From contig NZ_WELI01000009.1 in NCBI RefSeq assembly GCF_009184635.1, positions 62,001 through 126,000 of the forward strand: a DNA stretch of 64,000 nt, in the 5' to 3' direction. The notes below the pieces were generated by a model. The model did no database searches. It had not been told where the DNA came from and saw nothing but the letters and a program-made list of their open reading frames with translations. Of this stretch, positions 1 to 8,229 are shown in pieces. The translations under genes were made by a program, and so were the position numbers. Origin of the DNA: Rudanella paleaurantiibacter. GTDB lineage: Bacteria > Bacteroidota > Bacteroidia > Cytophagales > Spirosomataceae. The number at the start of each line of letters is the position of its first letter. Position 1 is the first letter of the stretch.

Positions 1-37
1 GGGGCCAGCGGGTGCCGGCTTCCTTACGTTTCACAAC

Positions 38-496
38 ATGGCGCGAATTGCCCTTTTTCCCGGCTCCTTTGATCCATTCACCAAAGGCCACGAAGACATT
101 GTTCTGCGCGGCCTTAACCTGTTCGACCAGATTATTATCGGTATCGGCCGGAATGCCAATAAACAACGGTATTTCCCACTCGACGATATGGTCCGCTTTA
201 TCGAGCAAACGTTTCGCGATTATCCCTCGGTGTCAGTTTTGCCCTACGACGGGCTGACGGCCAACGTAGCCCGCGAGGCCGGGGCCAAATTTCTGCTCCG
301 GGGATTACGCAACACCACCGACTTTGAGTACGAAAACAGCATTTCGCAGGTGAACCGGTATGTGTACGAAGACGTCGAAACGGTATTTCTGATTACATCA
401 CCCCACCTCGCCCCCATCAGTTCGAGCATAATTCGAGACCTGCACCGCTACGGCAAAAATGTAGACGCCTTTGTGCCGTACAAACTCGATCAGTAA
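38..496 (+). CDS. coaD: Phosphopantetheine adenylyltransferase
   Basis: CoaD transfers AMP from ATP to 4'-phosphopantetheine to give dephospho-CoA, the penultimate step of cytoplasmic CoA synthesis. The 152-residue protein has the family's usual length. It opens with the nucleotidyltransferase fold: PGSFDP near residue 8, the TKGH form of the T/HxGH ATP-binding motif at residues 15-18, the LLRGLR segment in the middle and ISSSIIR near residue 128. The ATG at 38 is the start that places PGSFDP correctly. Upstream sequence is too short to judge its operon. The other CoA gene, coaBC, lies 54 kb away. Downstream is a repeat-rich spacer rather than a partner gene. Confidence 0.97.
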   Translation: MARIALFPGSFDPFTKGHEDIVLRGLNLFDQIIIGIGRNANKQRYFPLDDMVRFIEQTFRDYPSVSVLPYDGLTANVAREAGAKFLLRGLRNTTDFEYENSISQVNRYVYEDVETVFLITSPHLAPISSSIIRDLHRYGKNVDAFVPYKLDQ

Positions 497-575
497 TAGA
501 GAGGGAATTGAATGAAAAATGGACAATGAAAAATGAACAATGGACAATGGACAATGCATAATGAGTAATAATATT

Positions 576-739
576 TAACGTGAATTATGCATAATGGCTG
601 ACGCAAGGGCCTTCGACAGGCTCAGGCTGACTATAAACTTGAGAGCCCCCAGTCAGCCTGAGCCTGTCGAAGGCCCTTGCGTCAGCAATCATTTGTTAAA
701 CAGCTGGTTGTAATACAAATTACCCCACAATTCACGTTA
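576..739. repeat. MITE-like element with TAACGTGAATT termini
   Basis: TAACGTGAATT at 576-586 is repeated exactly as its reverse complement at 729-739. A shorter relative with the same termini, and the same following bases (tATGgATAATGGCTGA), lies at 16701-16761. Two copies sharing ends but differing in internal length point to a mobile or expandable non-coding repeat family. No coding capacity is seen. Confidence 0.5.
597..686. repeat. Perfect 36-bp inverted repeat (REP-like)
   Basis: Arms at 597-632 and 651-686 are exact reverse complements around an 18-nt loop. Each arm contains the word CCTTCGACAGGCTCAGG, and related palindromic words are common in intergenic DNA of unrelated bacteria. 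It would form a very stable hairpin but lacks a T-run, so it is more likely a repeat unit than the coaD terminator. Confidence 0.75.
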
Positions 740-896
740 TTTACAACTGACAATTAAGCAGTTACACATTCTCCCTTTAGGACTCTGTTGTACAAAAAGG
801 TGGCTCTATAGATAGGTCACTCCTGCTGACGCAAAGGCCTTCAGCAATATTTTTCATAAGAATGCCCGGCTTTTCCATTTTACCCTATCCATTATC

Positions 897-946
897 ACAA
901 ACACAGAAGCCGGGCGGAGTCAACTCCGCCCGGCTTCTGTGTTTGT
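897..946. terminator. 24-bp stem terminator after NUDIX gene
   Basis: Arms 897-920 and 923-946 pair perfectly over 24 bp with a 2-nt spacer. The hairpin sits just beyond the stop codon of the minus-strand NUDIX gene, so it most likely ends that transcript. The A/T-rich outer ends would let it work in both directions. Confidence 0.8.
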
Positions 947-960
947 AAGCACACCCGACT

Positions 961-1650
961 TTACCGGGTGTTTACCGTAGCCTGATACACCTGATCGATC
1001 ACGTAACGAATTGAGCTGAACGAATTGGTCAGGGCTACCAAAGCCTGCTTCCGGTCGAGCCAGGCCAGTTTTTCGATGTCTTCGTCTTCCTGCGGGGCCA
1101 TTCGGCTGTCGTCTACCAGCCGCATCCGGTACCATTTGGTCCGCTTCAGAATCCGGCTACCGTTGTAGGTGTAAGTGTGGTAGGTAGTGCAGATTTTATC
1201 TTCGATAGCCACCACAACCCCGGTTTCCTCTTCCACCTCGCGGGCCGCCCCTTCGCGCGACGATTCGCCATCGTCCAGCTTACCTTTGGGCAGGTCCCAT
1301 ACGCCCCGGCGGAACATCAGCAGCATCTGATCGTTCTTAAAAACCACCCCTCCAGCGGCCTTTACCACCTTGAAAAGGCTCGCAAACCGTTCTTCGCAGG
1401 CTTCTTTATCCTTGCAAATGAGCGTGATCGATTGCAGATCGCTCACATCGGCGGTTTGCATCAGACTTACCACCTTTTCCACCATCGTCGGGGCTACATT
1501 GAGCACCAGCAGATGGCCTTTCAGCGCGTCGTCTTTCAGGATTTCGAGCCGGGCATCTACGATCTGATCATAGTGAGTCAGGTCGTCTAAGCGGTTGGCT
1601 TTCTTTGTGTTGATGAACCGAATCGGGCGGTCGTCGATAAATACAATCAT
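961..1650 (-). CDS. NUDIX hydrolase with N-terminal extension domain
   Basis: A Nudix enzyme hydrolysing a nucleoside diphosphate linked to another moiety; the substrate cannot be told. The Nudix box is complete: GKLDDGE followed seven residues later by REVEEETG, in the C-terminal half. About 95 residues precede the Nudix fold, beginning MIVFIDDRPIRF, and form a separate unassigned domain. I chose the ATG at 1650 (229 aa). An in-frame extension to 1773 would read through the promoter of the divergent transporter gene and adds a basic, unconvincing leader. A strong hairpin follows the stop. Confidence 0.85.
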   Translation of the reverse strand: MIVFIDDRPIRFINTKKANRLDDLTHYDQIVDARLEILKDDALKGHLLVLNVAPTMVEKVVSLMQTADVSDLQSITLICKDKEACEERFASLFKVVKAAGGVVFKNDQMLLMFRRGVWDLPKGKLDDGESSREGAAREVEEETGVVVAIEDKICTTYHTYTYNGSRILKRTKWYRMRLVDDSRMAPQEDEDIEKLAWLDRKQALVALTNSFSSIRYVIDQVYQATVNTR

Positions 1651-1777
1651 CTCATGCAGACGTGTTCCGTGTAAAACCTTTTCTGACGGCACAGGGCGGC
1701 TTTGCACCTGTTGCCCCTTCGGTTTGATGAACAAAATTAGAAAAAAGCGCTTTTGTTTGCGTTGAGCGGACAATTGC

Positions 1778-1785
1778 TATTTTTG
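1778..1785 (+). promoter_or_regulatory. Bacteroidota -7 box for the CNNM/CBS gene
   Basis: TATTTTTG matches the Bacteroidota -7 consensus TAnnTTTG. TTTG at 1756-1759 lies 18 nt upstream as a -33 element. Initiation would fall near 1790, leaving a leader of roughly 20 nt before the GTG start at 1809. Confidence 0.65.
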
Positions 1786-1808
1786 CAACAAGCCAATTAA
1801 CTCCCTTT

Positions 1809-3098
1809 GTGGAAATACTTATAATCCTCTTATTGACGATACTTAACGGCGTTTTTTCTATGTCAGAAATTGCCCTGGTATCGTCCCGGAAAGCTAAACT
1901 CGAAACCAGTGCCAAAAACGGGGATCGACGCGCTCAGGCAGCCCTTGATCTGGCCAACTCGCCCAACCGTTTTTTATCTACCGTTCAGATCGGTATCACC
2001 CTCATTGGCATCTTACTCGGTATTTTCAGTGGTGACCAACTCACTACCGACGTTCAGAACTTTGTTGCCCAGTTTCCGTACGTAGGCGATTACTCGCGGC
2101 CCATCGCGGTTGCGTTGGTCCTGTTGGGGCTTACGTACCTCTCACTCGTTCTGGGCGAACTAGTGCCCAAACGAATCGGCCTCTCAAACCCCGAGGGCAT
2201 TGCCAAAACCATGGTCGGGCCAATGAACGTGCTGTCGCGCGTTACCTCGCCATTTATCGGGTTGCTGAGCGTTTCGAGCGACGGCCTGATCAAACTGATG
2301 GGCATTAAACCAAACGAAAGTGCCGTTACAGAAGAAGAAATCAAAAGTCTGATTCAGGAAGGCACCACGGGCGGGGTCATCGAAGAAATCGAGCAGGAAA
2401 TTGTGCAAAACGTATTCCAGCTCGGCGACCGACGCATTACGTCGCTGATGACCAACCGGCAGGAAATCGTATACCTCGACCTTGAGGCCGACCCGGAGGA
2501 AAACATCGAAAAAGTCATTAGCTACAAACACTCTACCTACCCCCTCTGCAACGGTTCTGTCGATGAGGTGGTTGGACTGGTTGCATCGAAAGACCTGCTC
2601 GGTAAAGACCTCAACACTGAAATAAACAACCTCGAAGCCATCAGCCGCGAGGTGCTCTTTATTCCCGAAAACAACCGGGCCTACCAGGTGCTCGAACGCT
2701 TTCGCGAACGGCGGCAGTATGTCGGCATTATTGTGGATGAGTACGGCGGGGTACTGGGCATGGTGACCCTCAACGACATTATCGACGCGCTGGTGGGTGA
2801 TATTTCGGAAACGAGCGAGTTTAATTACGAGATCAGCGAGCGAGCCGACGGCAGTTTCCTGATCGATGCCCAACTGCCGTTCGACGATTTCCTGAATCAC
2901 TTCGACATAAACGTGTCGGAACAGAAACGGCGCGACCTGACTGGCTTCGACACCCTCGGCGGCTTTGCCCTGCATATTCTGAAAGACATTCCGAAAACCG
3001 GCGAAACCTTCAGCTGGCAGGATTACCGCTTCGAAATTATCGATATGGATAAGAGCCGGATCGATAAGATCCTGGTCACCCGCGTCGACGACGAATAA
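1809..3098 (+). CDS. CNNM/CBS-domain transporter (CorC/HlyC-like)
   Basis: Integral membrane protein of the DUF21-CBS-CorC_HlyC architecture, the family of bacterial Mg2+ exporters often called hemolysin-like. Three to four membrane segments occupy roughly residues 1-170 (DUF21). A pair of CBS domains follows at about 200-325, including IVDEYGGVLGMVTLNDI. The transporter-associated domain fills the C-terminal 80 residues. Length (429 aa) is normal. The start is GTG at 1809, placed just after a good TAnnTTTG promoter box; it gives a hydrophobic N-terminus straight away. pyrE follows 68 nt downstream on the same strand. Substrate is inferred from family only. Confidence 0.9.
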   Translation: MEILIILLLTILNGVFSMSEIALVSSRKAKLETSAKNGDRRAQAALDLANSPNRFLSTVQIGITLIGILLGIFSGDQLTTDVQNFVAQFPYVGDYSRPIAVALVLLGLTYLSLVLGELVPKRIGLSNPEGIAKTMVGPMNVLSRVTSPFIGLLSVSSDGLIKLMGIKPNESAVTEEEIKSLIQEGTTGGVIEEIEQEIVQNVFQLGDRRITSLMTNRQEIVYLDLEADPEENIEKVISYKHSTYPLCNGSVDEVVGLVASKDLLGKDLNTEINNLEAISREVLFIPENNRAYQVLERFRERRQYVGIIVDEYGGVLGMVTLNDIIDALVGDISETSEFNYEISERADGSFLIDAQLPFDDFLNHFDINVSEQKRRDLTGFDTLGGFALHILKDIPKTGETFSWQDYRFEIIDMDKSRIDKILVTRVDDE

Positions 3099-3166
3099 AC
3101 CGGCTGCCGGGCCACACGAACCGCTCAGGAGCGGTTTACCGGCGGTTACCAACTCTCCGATTCCCT

Positions 3167-3793
3167 ATGATTAATTCCCAAATTGCCCGGCATCTGCTGG
3201 AAGTAAGAGCCGTGAAACTACGGCCCGAAGAACCGTTTACCTGGAGTTCGGGATGGCTATCGCCTATTTACTGCGACAACCGGGTAACGCTTTCGTACCC
3301 CGAGGTCCGTACCTTTATCAAAAACGCTTTAGCCGATGCGATCCGGCAGCATTTCCCAACAGCTGACATCATCGCGGGCGTGGCTACAGCGGGCATTGCT
3401 CAGGGGGCTCTCGTGGCCGATGTACTTAATCTGCCGTACTGTTATGTGCGGCCCGAGCCGAAGAAACACGGCATGGGTAACCAGATTGAGGGTCGGTTTG
3501 AAGCCGGGCAACGGGTAGTTGTGATTGAGGACCTGATTTCGACGGGCGGCAGCTCGCTTAAGGTGGTAGAAGCCCTCCGACAGGCTGGTGCCGACGTGCT
3601 GGGAATGGCCGCCATTTTTACGTATGGCTTTCCGCTGGCCGACGAAAACTTCCGCAACGCCAACGTTCCGCTGGTGTGCCTGAGCGATTACTCGGCCCTG
3701 ATCGAAGAGGCCCAACGCATGAATTACGTACAGGCCGAGCAATTAAGCTCGCTCGGTGCCTGGCGTGAAGACCCCGGCAGCTGGGGTCGTTAA
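3167..3793 (+). CDS. pyrE: Orotate phosphoribosyltransferase
   Basis: PyrE joins orotate to PRPP to make orotidine 5'-phosphate, the fifth step of pyrimidine synthesis. The 208-residue protein carries the PRPP-binding signature VVVIEDLISTGGSS near residue 120, the catalytic-loop region RPEPKKHG near 103, and WSSGWLSPIYCDNR near the N-terminus, typical of the bacterial dimeric enzyme. It follows the CNNM transporter gene, separated by a small hairpin (3119-3136), and may be cotranscribed with it. An imperfect terminator follows the stop. No other pyr gene is present. Confidence 0.96.
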   Translation: MINSQIARHLLEVRAVKLRPEEPFTWSSGWLSPIYCDNRVTLSYPEVRTFIKNALADAIRQHFPTADIIAGVATAGIAQGALVADVLNLPYCYVRPEPKKHGMGNQIEGRFEAGQRVVVIEDLISTGGSSLKVVEALRQAGADVLGMAAIFTYGFPLADENFRNANVPLVCLSDYSALIEEAQRMNYVQAEQLSSLGAWREDPGSWGR

Positions 3794-3823
3794 CCCAACC
3801 GATCCCTACTTTGAAGCCCCCCC

Positions 3824-3882
3824 GGAGCCACTGTCCTTTAGCCGATTTTAATAGACAGCCGCTTCGGGGGAGTTCTTTTATT
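3824..3882 (+). terminator. Imperfect hairpin terminator after pyrE
   Basis: A C-rich segment around 3826-3842 can pair, with mismatches, with GACAGCCGCTTCGGGGGAG at 3854-3872. TTCTTTTATTA follows. Position and U-rich tail suit a pyrE terminator, but the stem is interrupted. Confidence 0.5.
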
Positions 3883-3979
3883 ACCAGCACGTTAGCGGGC
3901 AACGTACGATAAAGTCTCCTTTTTTATCGGCCGGGGGAGTTGCCTTTGACCCCAAACATTGCGTAACATTGTGTTAATC

Positions 3980-5629
3980 ATGGAAAACGCACGACCCAAT
4001 CAGCACTTACGAAAAAACCCTGGCTTTGGCGGAACTCGTTCACAATCAGGCAATGGGTGGTTAGACCGGCTTGACACCGGGTTGGGCAAGCTCCCCCCGC
4101 AGGCTACCGACCTCGAAATGGCTGTTCTGGGGGCCCTCATGATTGAGAAGGATGCCCTCTCGGCAGTTATTGACATTCTGAAGCCGGAGAGTTTCTACAA
4201 AGAAGCCCACCAGCGTATCTACAGCGCCATTCTGAGTCTGTTTCAGAACTCGGAACCCATCGACTTGCTCACCGTGACCCAGCAGCTTCGCAAAACGGGC
4301 GAGCTGGAGTTTGTGGGGGGCGCCGGTTATGTTTCTGAGCTGACTATCAAAGTCAACTCAGCGGCCAATATTGAGTACCACTCGCGGGTTATTTCGGAGC
4401 ATTCGCTCAAGCGGGCCATGATTACTATGGCCTCGACCATCCTGCGCGACGCTTATGAGGATACCACCGACGTTTTTCAGTTGCTCGACCAAACCGAACA
4501 GTCGCTGTTTCGGATTTCGGAGTCGAACATCAAGAAAAACTACGCCGACATGGGCACCATTGTCCGGCAGGCCCTGAACGAGCTGGAAATTAAGAAAAAC
4601 AATAAGGATGGTTTGACCGGTATTCCGTCGGGTTTCAGTGCGCTCGATCGGCTTACATCGGGCTGGCAACCGACCGAATTGGTTATCCTGGCCGCCCGCC
4701 CGGCTATGGGGAAAACTGCGTTTGTTGTGTCGGCACTGCGAAATGCCGCTGTCGATTTTGGGCAGCCGGTTGCTATTTTCTCGTTGGAGATGTCGGCCGT
4801 GCAGCTGGTCAATCGTTTGATCTCAGCCGAAGCGGAGATTGACAGTGAAAAAATTAAGAAAGGAAACCTGGCTCCGCATGAGTGGACCCAGCTTCACCAT
4901 AAAATTCAGCGACTAACGGAGGCCCCAATTTTTATTGATGATACCCCCGCCCTGTCGATTCTGGAACTACGCGCTAAGTGCCGCCGACTAAAAGCCCAGC
5001 ACGACATTCAGATGGTTGTGATTGACTACCTCCAGCTGATGCAGGGCGATAACAGCAAAGGCAGCAACCGTGAACAGGAAATTGCATCGATTTCGCGGGC
5101 GTTGAAAAACCTGGCCAAAGAGCTAAACGTACCCGTAATTGCCCTTTCGCAGCTAAGCCGGGCCGTTGAAACCCGTGGGGGCGATAAAAAACCACAGCTG
5201 TCTGACCTTCGGGAATCCGGTTCCATCGAGCAGGACGCCGACATGGTTATGTTCCTCTACCGACCTGAATACTACAATATTACGCAGGACGAAGCCGGTA
5301 ACTCTACGGCAGGTATTGGTGAGGTGATTGTAGCCAAAAACCGTTCGGGCTCGCTCGACACGATTCAGCTTCGGTTTGTGAACCGATTCACTAAGTTCTG
5401 CGACCTCGATACTTATTTCGACCCGGTGCCACAGGGGCAGGGTTTCCCAAGCAACGTGACCGGCCTGAGCAGTTTCGACAGCGGCCCAGTGGGTGGGTTC
5501 CCGCCCGTAGGCCCGTCAGGACCCGGTGGTATGCCCCCAATACCGCCAACGGGTGGCACTTTACGCAGCCGCGCCAACGATTTGTCGAACTTCGGCAACG
5601 CCGACCCCAATCAGCAAACGCCGTTTTAA
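3980..5629 (+). CDS. dnaB: Replicative DNA helicase DnaB
   Basis: Hexameric 5'-3' helicase that unwinds DNA at the replication fork. The N-terminal DnaB domain spans about residues 35-150. The RecA-like ATPase domain follows, with Walker A in ARPAMGKTAF near residue 240, Walker B-like VVIDYLQLM and LSQLSRAVE. The conserved YRPEYY and VAKNRSGS segments complete it. No intein interrupts it. The last ~60 residues are a Gly/Pro-rich tail, making it longer (549 aa) than the E. coli enzyme. I prefer the ATG at 3980; a TTG at 3959 extends the frame by seven residues. A weak promoter (TTTGAC at 3943, TAacATTG at 3965) precedes it. Confidence 0.96.
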   Translation: MENARPNQHLRKNPGFGGTRSQSGNGWLDRLDTGLGKLPPQATDLEMAVLGALMIEKDALSAVIDILKPESFYKEAHQRIYSAILSLFQNSEPIDLLTVTQQLRKTGELEFVGGAGYVSELTIKVNSAANIEYHSRVISEHSLKRAMITMASTILRDAYEDTTDVFQLLDQTEQSLFRISESNIKKNYADMGTIVRQALNELEIKKNNKDGLTGIPSGFSALDRLTSGWQPTELVILAARPAMGKTAFVVSALRNAAVDFGQPVAIFSLEMSAVQLVNRLISAEAEIDSEKIKKGNLAPHEWTQLHHKIQRLTEAPIFIDDTPALSILELRAKCRRLKAQHDIQMVVIDYLQLMQGDNSKGSNREQEIASISRALKNLAKELNVPVIALSQLSRAVETRGGDKKPQLSDLRESGSIEQDADMVMFLYRPEYYNITQDEAGNSTAGIGEVIVAKNRSGSLDTIQLRFVNRFTKFCDLDTYFDPVPQGQGFPSNVTGLSSFDSGPVGGFPPVGPSGPGGMPPIPPTGGTLRSRANDLSNFGNADPNQQTPF

Positions 5630-5648
5630 TTGGGAGAACACAATAGGT

Positions 5649-5709
5649 AAAAAGAGAAGGGGGGCTAACGTATGTTTATCACATGCATTAGCCCCCCTTC
5701 TCTTTTTTT
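5649..5709. terminator. 20-bp stem terminator between dnaB and DNRLRE gene
   Basis: Arms 5649-5668 and 5689-5708 are perfectly complementary (core GGGGGGCTAA) and flanked by A- and T-runs. It separates two convergent genes and should terminate both dnaB and the minus-strand gene ending at 5725. Confidence 0.92.
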
Positions 5710-5724
5710 CTTTTCACCCCTTCC

Positions 5725-6672
5725 CTACAAACTATAATACACCACCAGCCGAGGTCGGTTGGCGGGAGTCGGGTGTTCGCTTGTGCAGAACTGTAACGCC
5801 CGGTACGGGGGCGCTGGGGCCTCATCCTGCAAGCGCAGTAGCCACCCAAAATTTGTAGCCGGGTTGGCCACCATAGCTGCTACCTGACTTTTCACATCAA
5901 GTTTCTGATACACGCCCGGTTGCGACTCAGCCGACGGAACGGCTATCTGCCCCACGGTGGTACTGGTAGGCCGTGACGCGTAATTCAGTGTTGTCTGATC
6001 CCAGGCCGAGGTCACGCGCTGGAGATACACCGGATTATTACCCACGTTGGGCGAAGGCGCAAACCAGGCGATGTCGTAATAAGTCAGTCGGAGAAAGGCA
6101 CTGTCGATGCGTGCCGTTGCCGGAATGGCCGACAGGTTAAATCGTAGATAACTTTGGTACGTAAGCGGGGTTCCGTCTGTTGTCCAGGCCCCTACCGCCA
6201 TACCGTAACCAGCGCCGGTGATGGCCGTAGTGCTGTAGGTCGACGTAAAGGCGTCCTGTCCCTCGCCCGGGCCGGGCTGAAGCGCCAGCATTTCCGAGGT
6301 CAGTGCCGGTTCGCCGGGGCAGGCAATCCGGGTTCGGACAAAGTTGCCTGTGTTATCGATCGTTACACGCCAGCAGTACCCGTTCGGCGACCGCATAATG
6401 ACCCCCGAGCCAATATTGTCAATGTACACATCCCCTGCGCTCACGTGCAGGCTCGACCGGGGGTCGGAGTTATTGATGCCTATCCGACCGTTGAGCCGCA
6501 GCCACCCCGAAGCGGTAGAACTGCCGGGCACAGTTGTACCAGCCGGTGCCGTTGAGCCCCCCGGCGAGGTCGGTTCGGGAATACCGGCCTGCCCGAAACT
6601 AAAACCAACCGACTGCCCCCAGAGAAGCAATACGAGCCCAAACCACCACGGTGTACGTACACGTTCTTCCAT
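5725..6672 (-). CDS. Secreted DNRLRE domain-containing protein
   Basis: Exported protein of 315 residues. A signal peptide (hydrophobic LVLLLWGQSVGFSFGQA) covers about residues 10-29, followed by a Pro/Ser/Thr/Gly-rich linker. The second half matches the DNRLRE beta-sandwich type (found with cell-surface and carbohydrate-binding proteins): segments such as SYLRFNLSAIP, DSAFLRLTYYD and WDQTTLNYASRP are characteristic. Residues 55-120 contain a short repeat-like region (RIGINNSDPRSSLHVSAGD) resembling tail-fibre or adhesin stalks. No C-terminal T9SS sorting domain is visible. Function is unknown beyond likely surface or periplasmic binding. It is convergent with dnaB and downstream of rlmD. Confidence 0.75.
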   Translation of the reverse strand: MEERVRTPWWFGLVLLLWGQSVGFSFGQAGIPEPTSPGGSTAPAGTTVPGSSTASGWLRLNGRIGINNSDPRSSLHVSAGDVYIDNIGSGVIMRSPNGYCWRVTIDNTGNFVRTRIACPGEPALTSEMLALQPGPGEGQDAFTSTYSTTAITGAGYGMAVGAWTTDGTPLTYQSYLRFNLSAIPATARIDSAFLRLTYYDIAWFAPSPNVGNNPVYLQRVTSAWDQTTLNYASRPTSTTVGQIAVPSAESQPGVYQKLDVKSQVAAMVANPATNFGWLLRLQDEAPAPPYRALQFCTSEHPTPANRPRLVVYYSL

Positions 6673-6705
6673 ATTGCCTCAAGGGGTTACATGATGTGGT
6701 TAAAA

Positions 6706-8163
6706 TTATACCCGGCGCGTCAGTAAAACTACATTTTCGATATGGTGCGTGTGCGGAAACATATCAACCGGCTGCACATTGCTCACCTGATAGGCTTCGT
6801 CCAGAATAGCCAGATCGCGGGCTTGCGTAGCGGTATTGCAACTCACGTACACAATACGTTTGGGAGCAGCCTTAAGCAACTGACGGGTAACGGCCTCGTC
6901 CATGCCCGCCCGGGGCGGATCTGTAATGACTACATCGGGGTGGCCGTGTTCGTCCATAAAGGCGTCGGTCAGCAAATCCTTCATATCTCCTGCGTGGAAA
7001 CTCACGTTCGTAATGCCGTTAACCTCCGCATTCACACGCGCATCTTTCACGGCATCCTCTACGTACTCAACACCCACCACTTGCCGAGCCTGCCGGGCTA
7101 CAAAAAGGGCGATGGTTCCGGTACCGGTGTAAAGGTCATACACCAGCTCCTGCCCGGTTAAGCCAGCCCACTCGCGGGCAACTTTATAGAGATTGAAAGC
7201 CTGACCCGCATTGGTCTGATAGAACGATTTGGGTGCTACCCGGAACGTGAGCGGGCTTCCGTCGGCACTATGGCCATCGTTCATCTGCTCCTCAATGTAG
7301 GGCGTACCGGCATAATTCACCACCTCCAGATCGCCGTAGGTGTCGTTCTTTTTGGTATTGATGATGTAATTGAGCGAGGTAATCTGCGGAAACTGTTCGA
7401 GCAGATAATCGAGCAAGTGAGCCAGCCGGTCGGGGTTATCCTGCGCCACCTGCATGGTTACCATCACCTGCCCCGTCGATTCGGCCGTGCGGATAATGAG
7501 CGTACGGAGGTAACCCACGTGGGTTTTAAGGTTGTATGCCGCCAGATTGTGCGCGTGCATATATTCCGAAACCGCCAACCGAATGGCGTTGGAAGGGTCG
7601 GGTTGCAGGTAGCAATGCCGAATGGGTAGCACCTTGTCGAACCGGCGGGGAATATGAAAGCCCACCACCCGCTGATCAATGCGCTCATCGGAGGTTACCT
7701 CGGCCTGCGTCATCCAGCGCCCTTCGGCAATGGTAAATTCAAGCTTGTTCCGGTAGTACTGGCGTACGTCGGCCGGCATAATTGGGCGAATAGATGGCAA
7801 CGCTACCTTACCGATCCGCGTAAGGTGATCAACAACCTGTTGCTGTTTAAATGCCAGTTGCTCTTCGTACCGGATATGTTGCCACTTACAGCCCCCACAG
7901 GTGCCAAAGTGTTCGCAGAACGGCTCGGCCCGCACAGCCGAAAACGAGTGAATCCGCTCGGCAACAGCCTCACGATACTGTTTCTTCACATTAACAATGC
8001 GCAGATCGACCACATCGCCCGGAGCTACCGCCGGATTACCCGGCCCAGCTTCCACAAAAATAACCCCCTCAGGGGTACGCACCAGGCACTTCCCTTCGGC
8101 GGCCACTGCGTCAATCTGAACGCCTTCCAACCGTTGGGGTGCTTTATGACTCCTTCTTCGCAT
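6706..8163 (-). CDS. rlmD: 23S rRNA (uracil-C5)-methyltransferase, RlmD type
   Basis: SAM-dependent methyltransferase that forms 5-methyluridine in 23S rRNA. A TRAM RNA-binding domain starts the protein. The iron-sulfur cysteines sit in CEHFGTCGGCKW near residue 80, with a further Cys in PIRHCYLQ. The SAM site is YDLYTGTGTIALF, and DPPRAGMDE and the nucleophile motif YVSCNTATQ complete the RumA family signature. The ATG at 8163 (485 aa) is preferred to an in-frame codon at 8196, because it is followed at once by the basic MRRRSHK and leaves room for regulatory sequence between divergent genes. The exact target uridine is inferred from family. Confidence 0.92.
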   Translation of the reverse strand: MRRRSHKAPQRLEGVQIDAVAAEGKCLVRTPEGVIFVEAGPGNPAVAPGDVVDLRIVNVKKQYREAVAERIHSFSAVRAEPFCEHFGTCGGCKWQHIRYEEQLAFKQQQVVDHLTRIGKVALPSIRPIMPADVRQYYRNKLEFTIAEGRWMTQAEVTSDERIDQRVVGFHIPRRFDKVLPIRHCYLQPDPSNAIRLAVSEYMHAHNLAAYNLKTHVGYLRTLIIRTAESTGQVMVTMQVAQDNPDRLAHLLDYLLEQFPQITSLNYIINTKKNDTYGDLEVVNYAGTPYIEEQMNDGHSADGSPLTFRVAPKSFYQTNAGQAFNLYKVAREWAGLTGQELVYDLYTGTGTIALFVARQARQVVGVEYVEDAVKDARVNAEVNGITNVSFHAGDMKDLLTDAFMDEHGHPDVVITDPPRAGMDEAVTRQLLKAAPKRIVYVSCNTATQARDLAILDEAYQVSNVQPVDMFPHTHHIENVVLLTRRV

Positions 8164-8229
8164 AATACCTGAATAAAATGCTAAATTAACCCACATTTTG
8201 GACCTGTGCAGATTGGAAAACGTTTACGT

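Larger units (their letters stand above)
497..896. other. Repeat-rich intergenic spacer
   Basis: No gene is visible between coaD and the terminator of the NUDIX gene. The spacer starts with low-complexity sequence built on the word AATGGACAATG (about 510-555). It then holds an element bounded by TAACGTGAATT and its inverse, with a long perfect inverted repeat inside (separate entries). A degenerate third copy of the hairpin arm lies at 825-842. This looks like a landing place for small palindromic repeats. Confidence 0.6.

Noticed and set aside
497-900. CRISPR array in the repeat-rich spacer
   Set aside because: Repeats are inverted and irregular, with no even spacing and no cas genes.
2184-3152. 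322-codon minus-strand frame across the CNNM/CBS gene
   Set aside because: The plus strand encodes recognisable CBS domains; the reverse frame has no domain or start context.
3980-5629. Intein in dnaB
   Set aside because: The helicase motifs are uninterrupted; the extra length is a C-terminal Gly/Pro tail.
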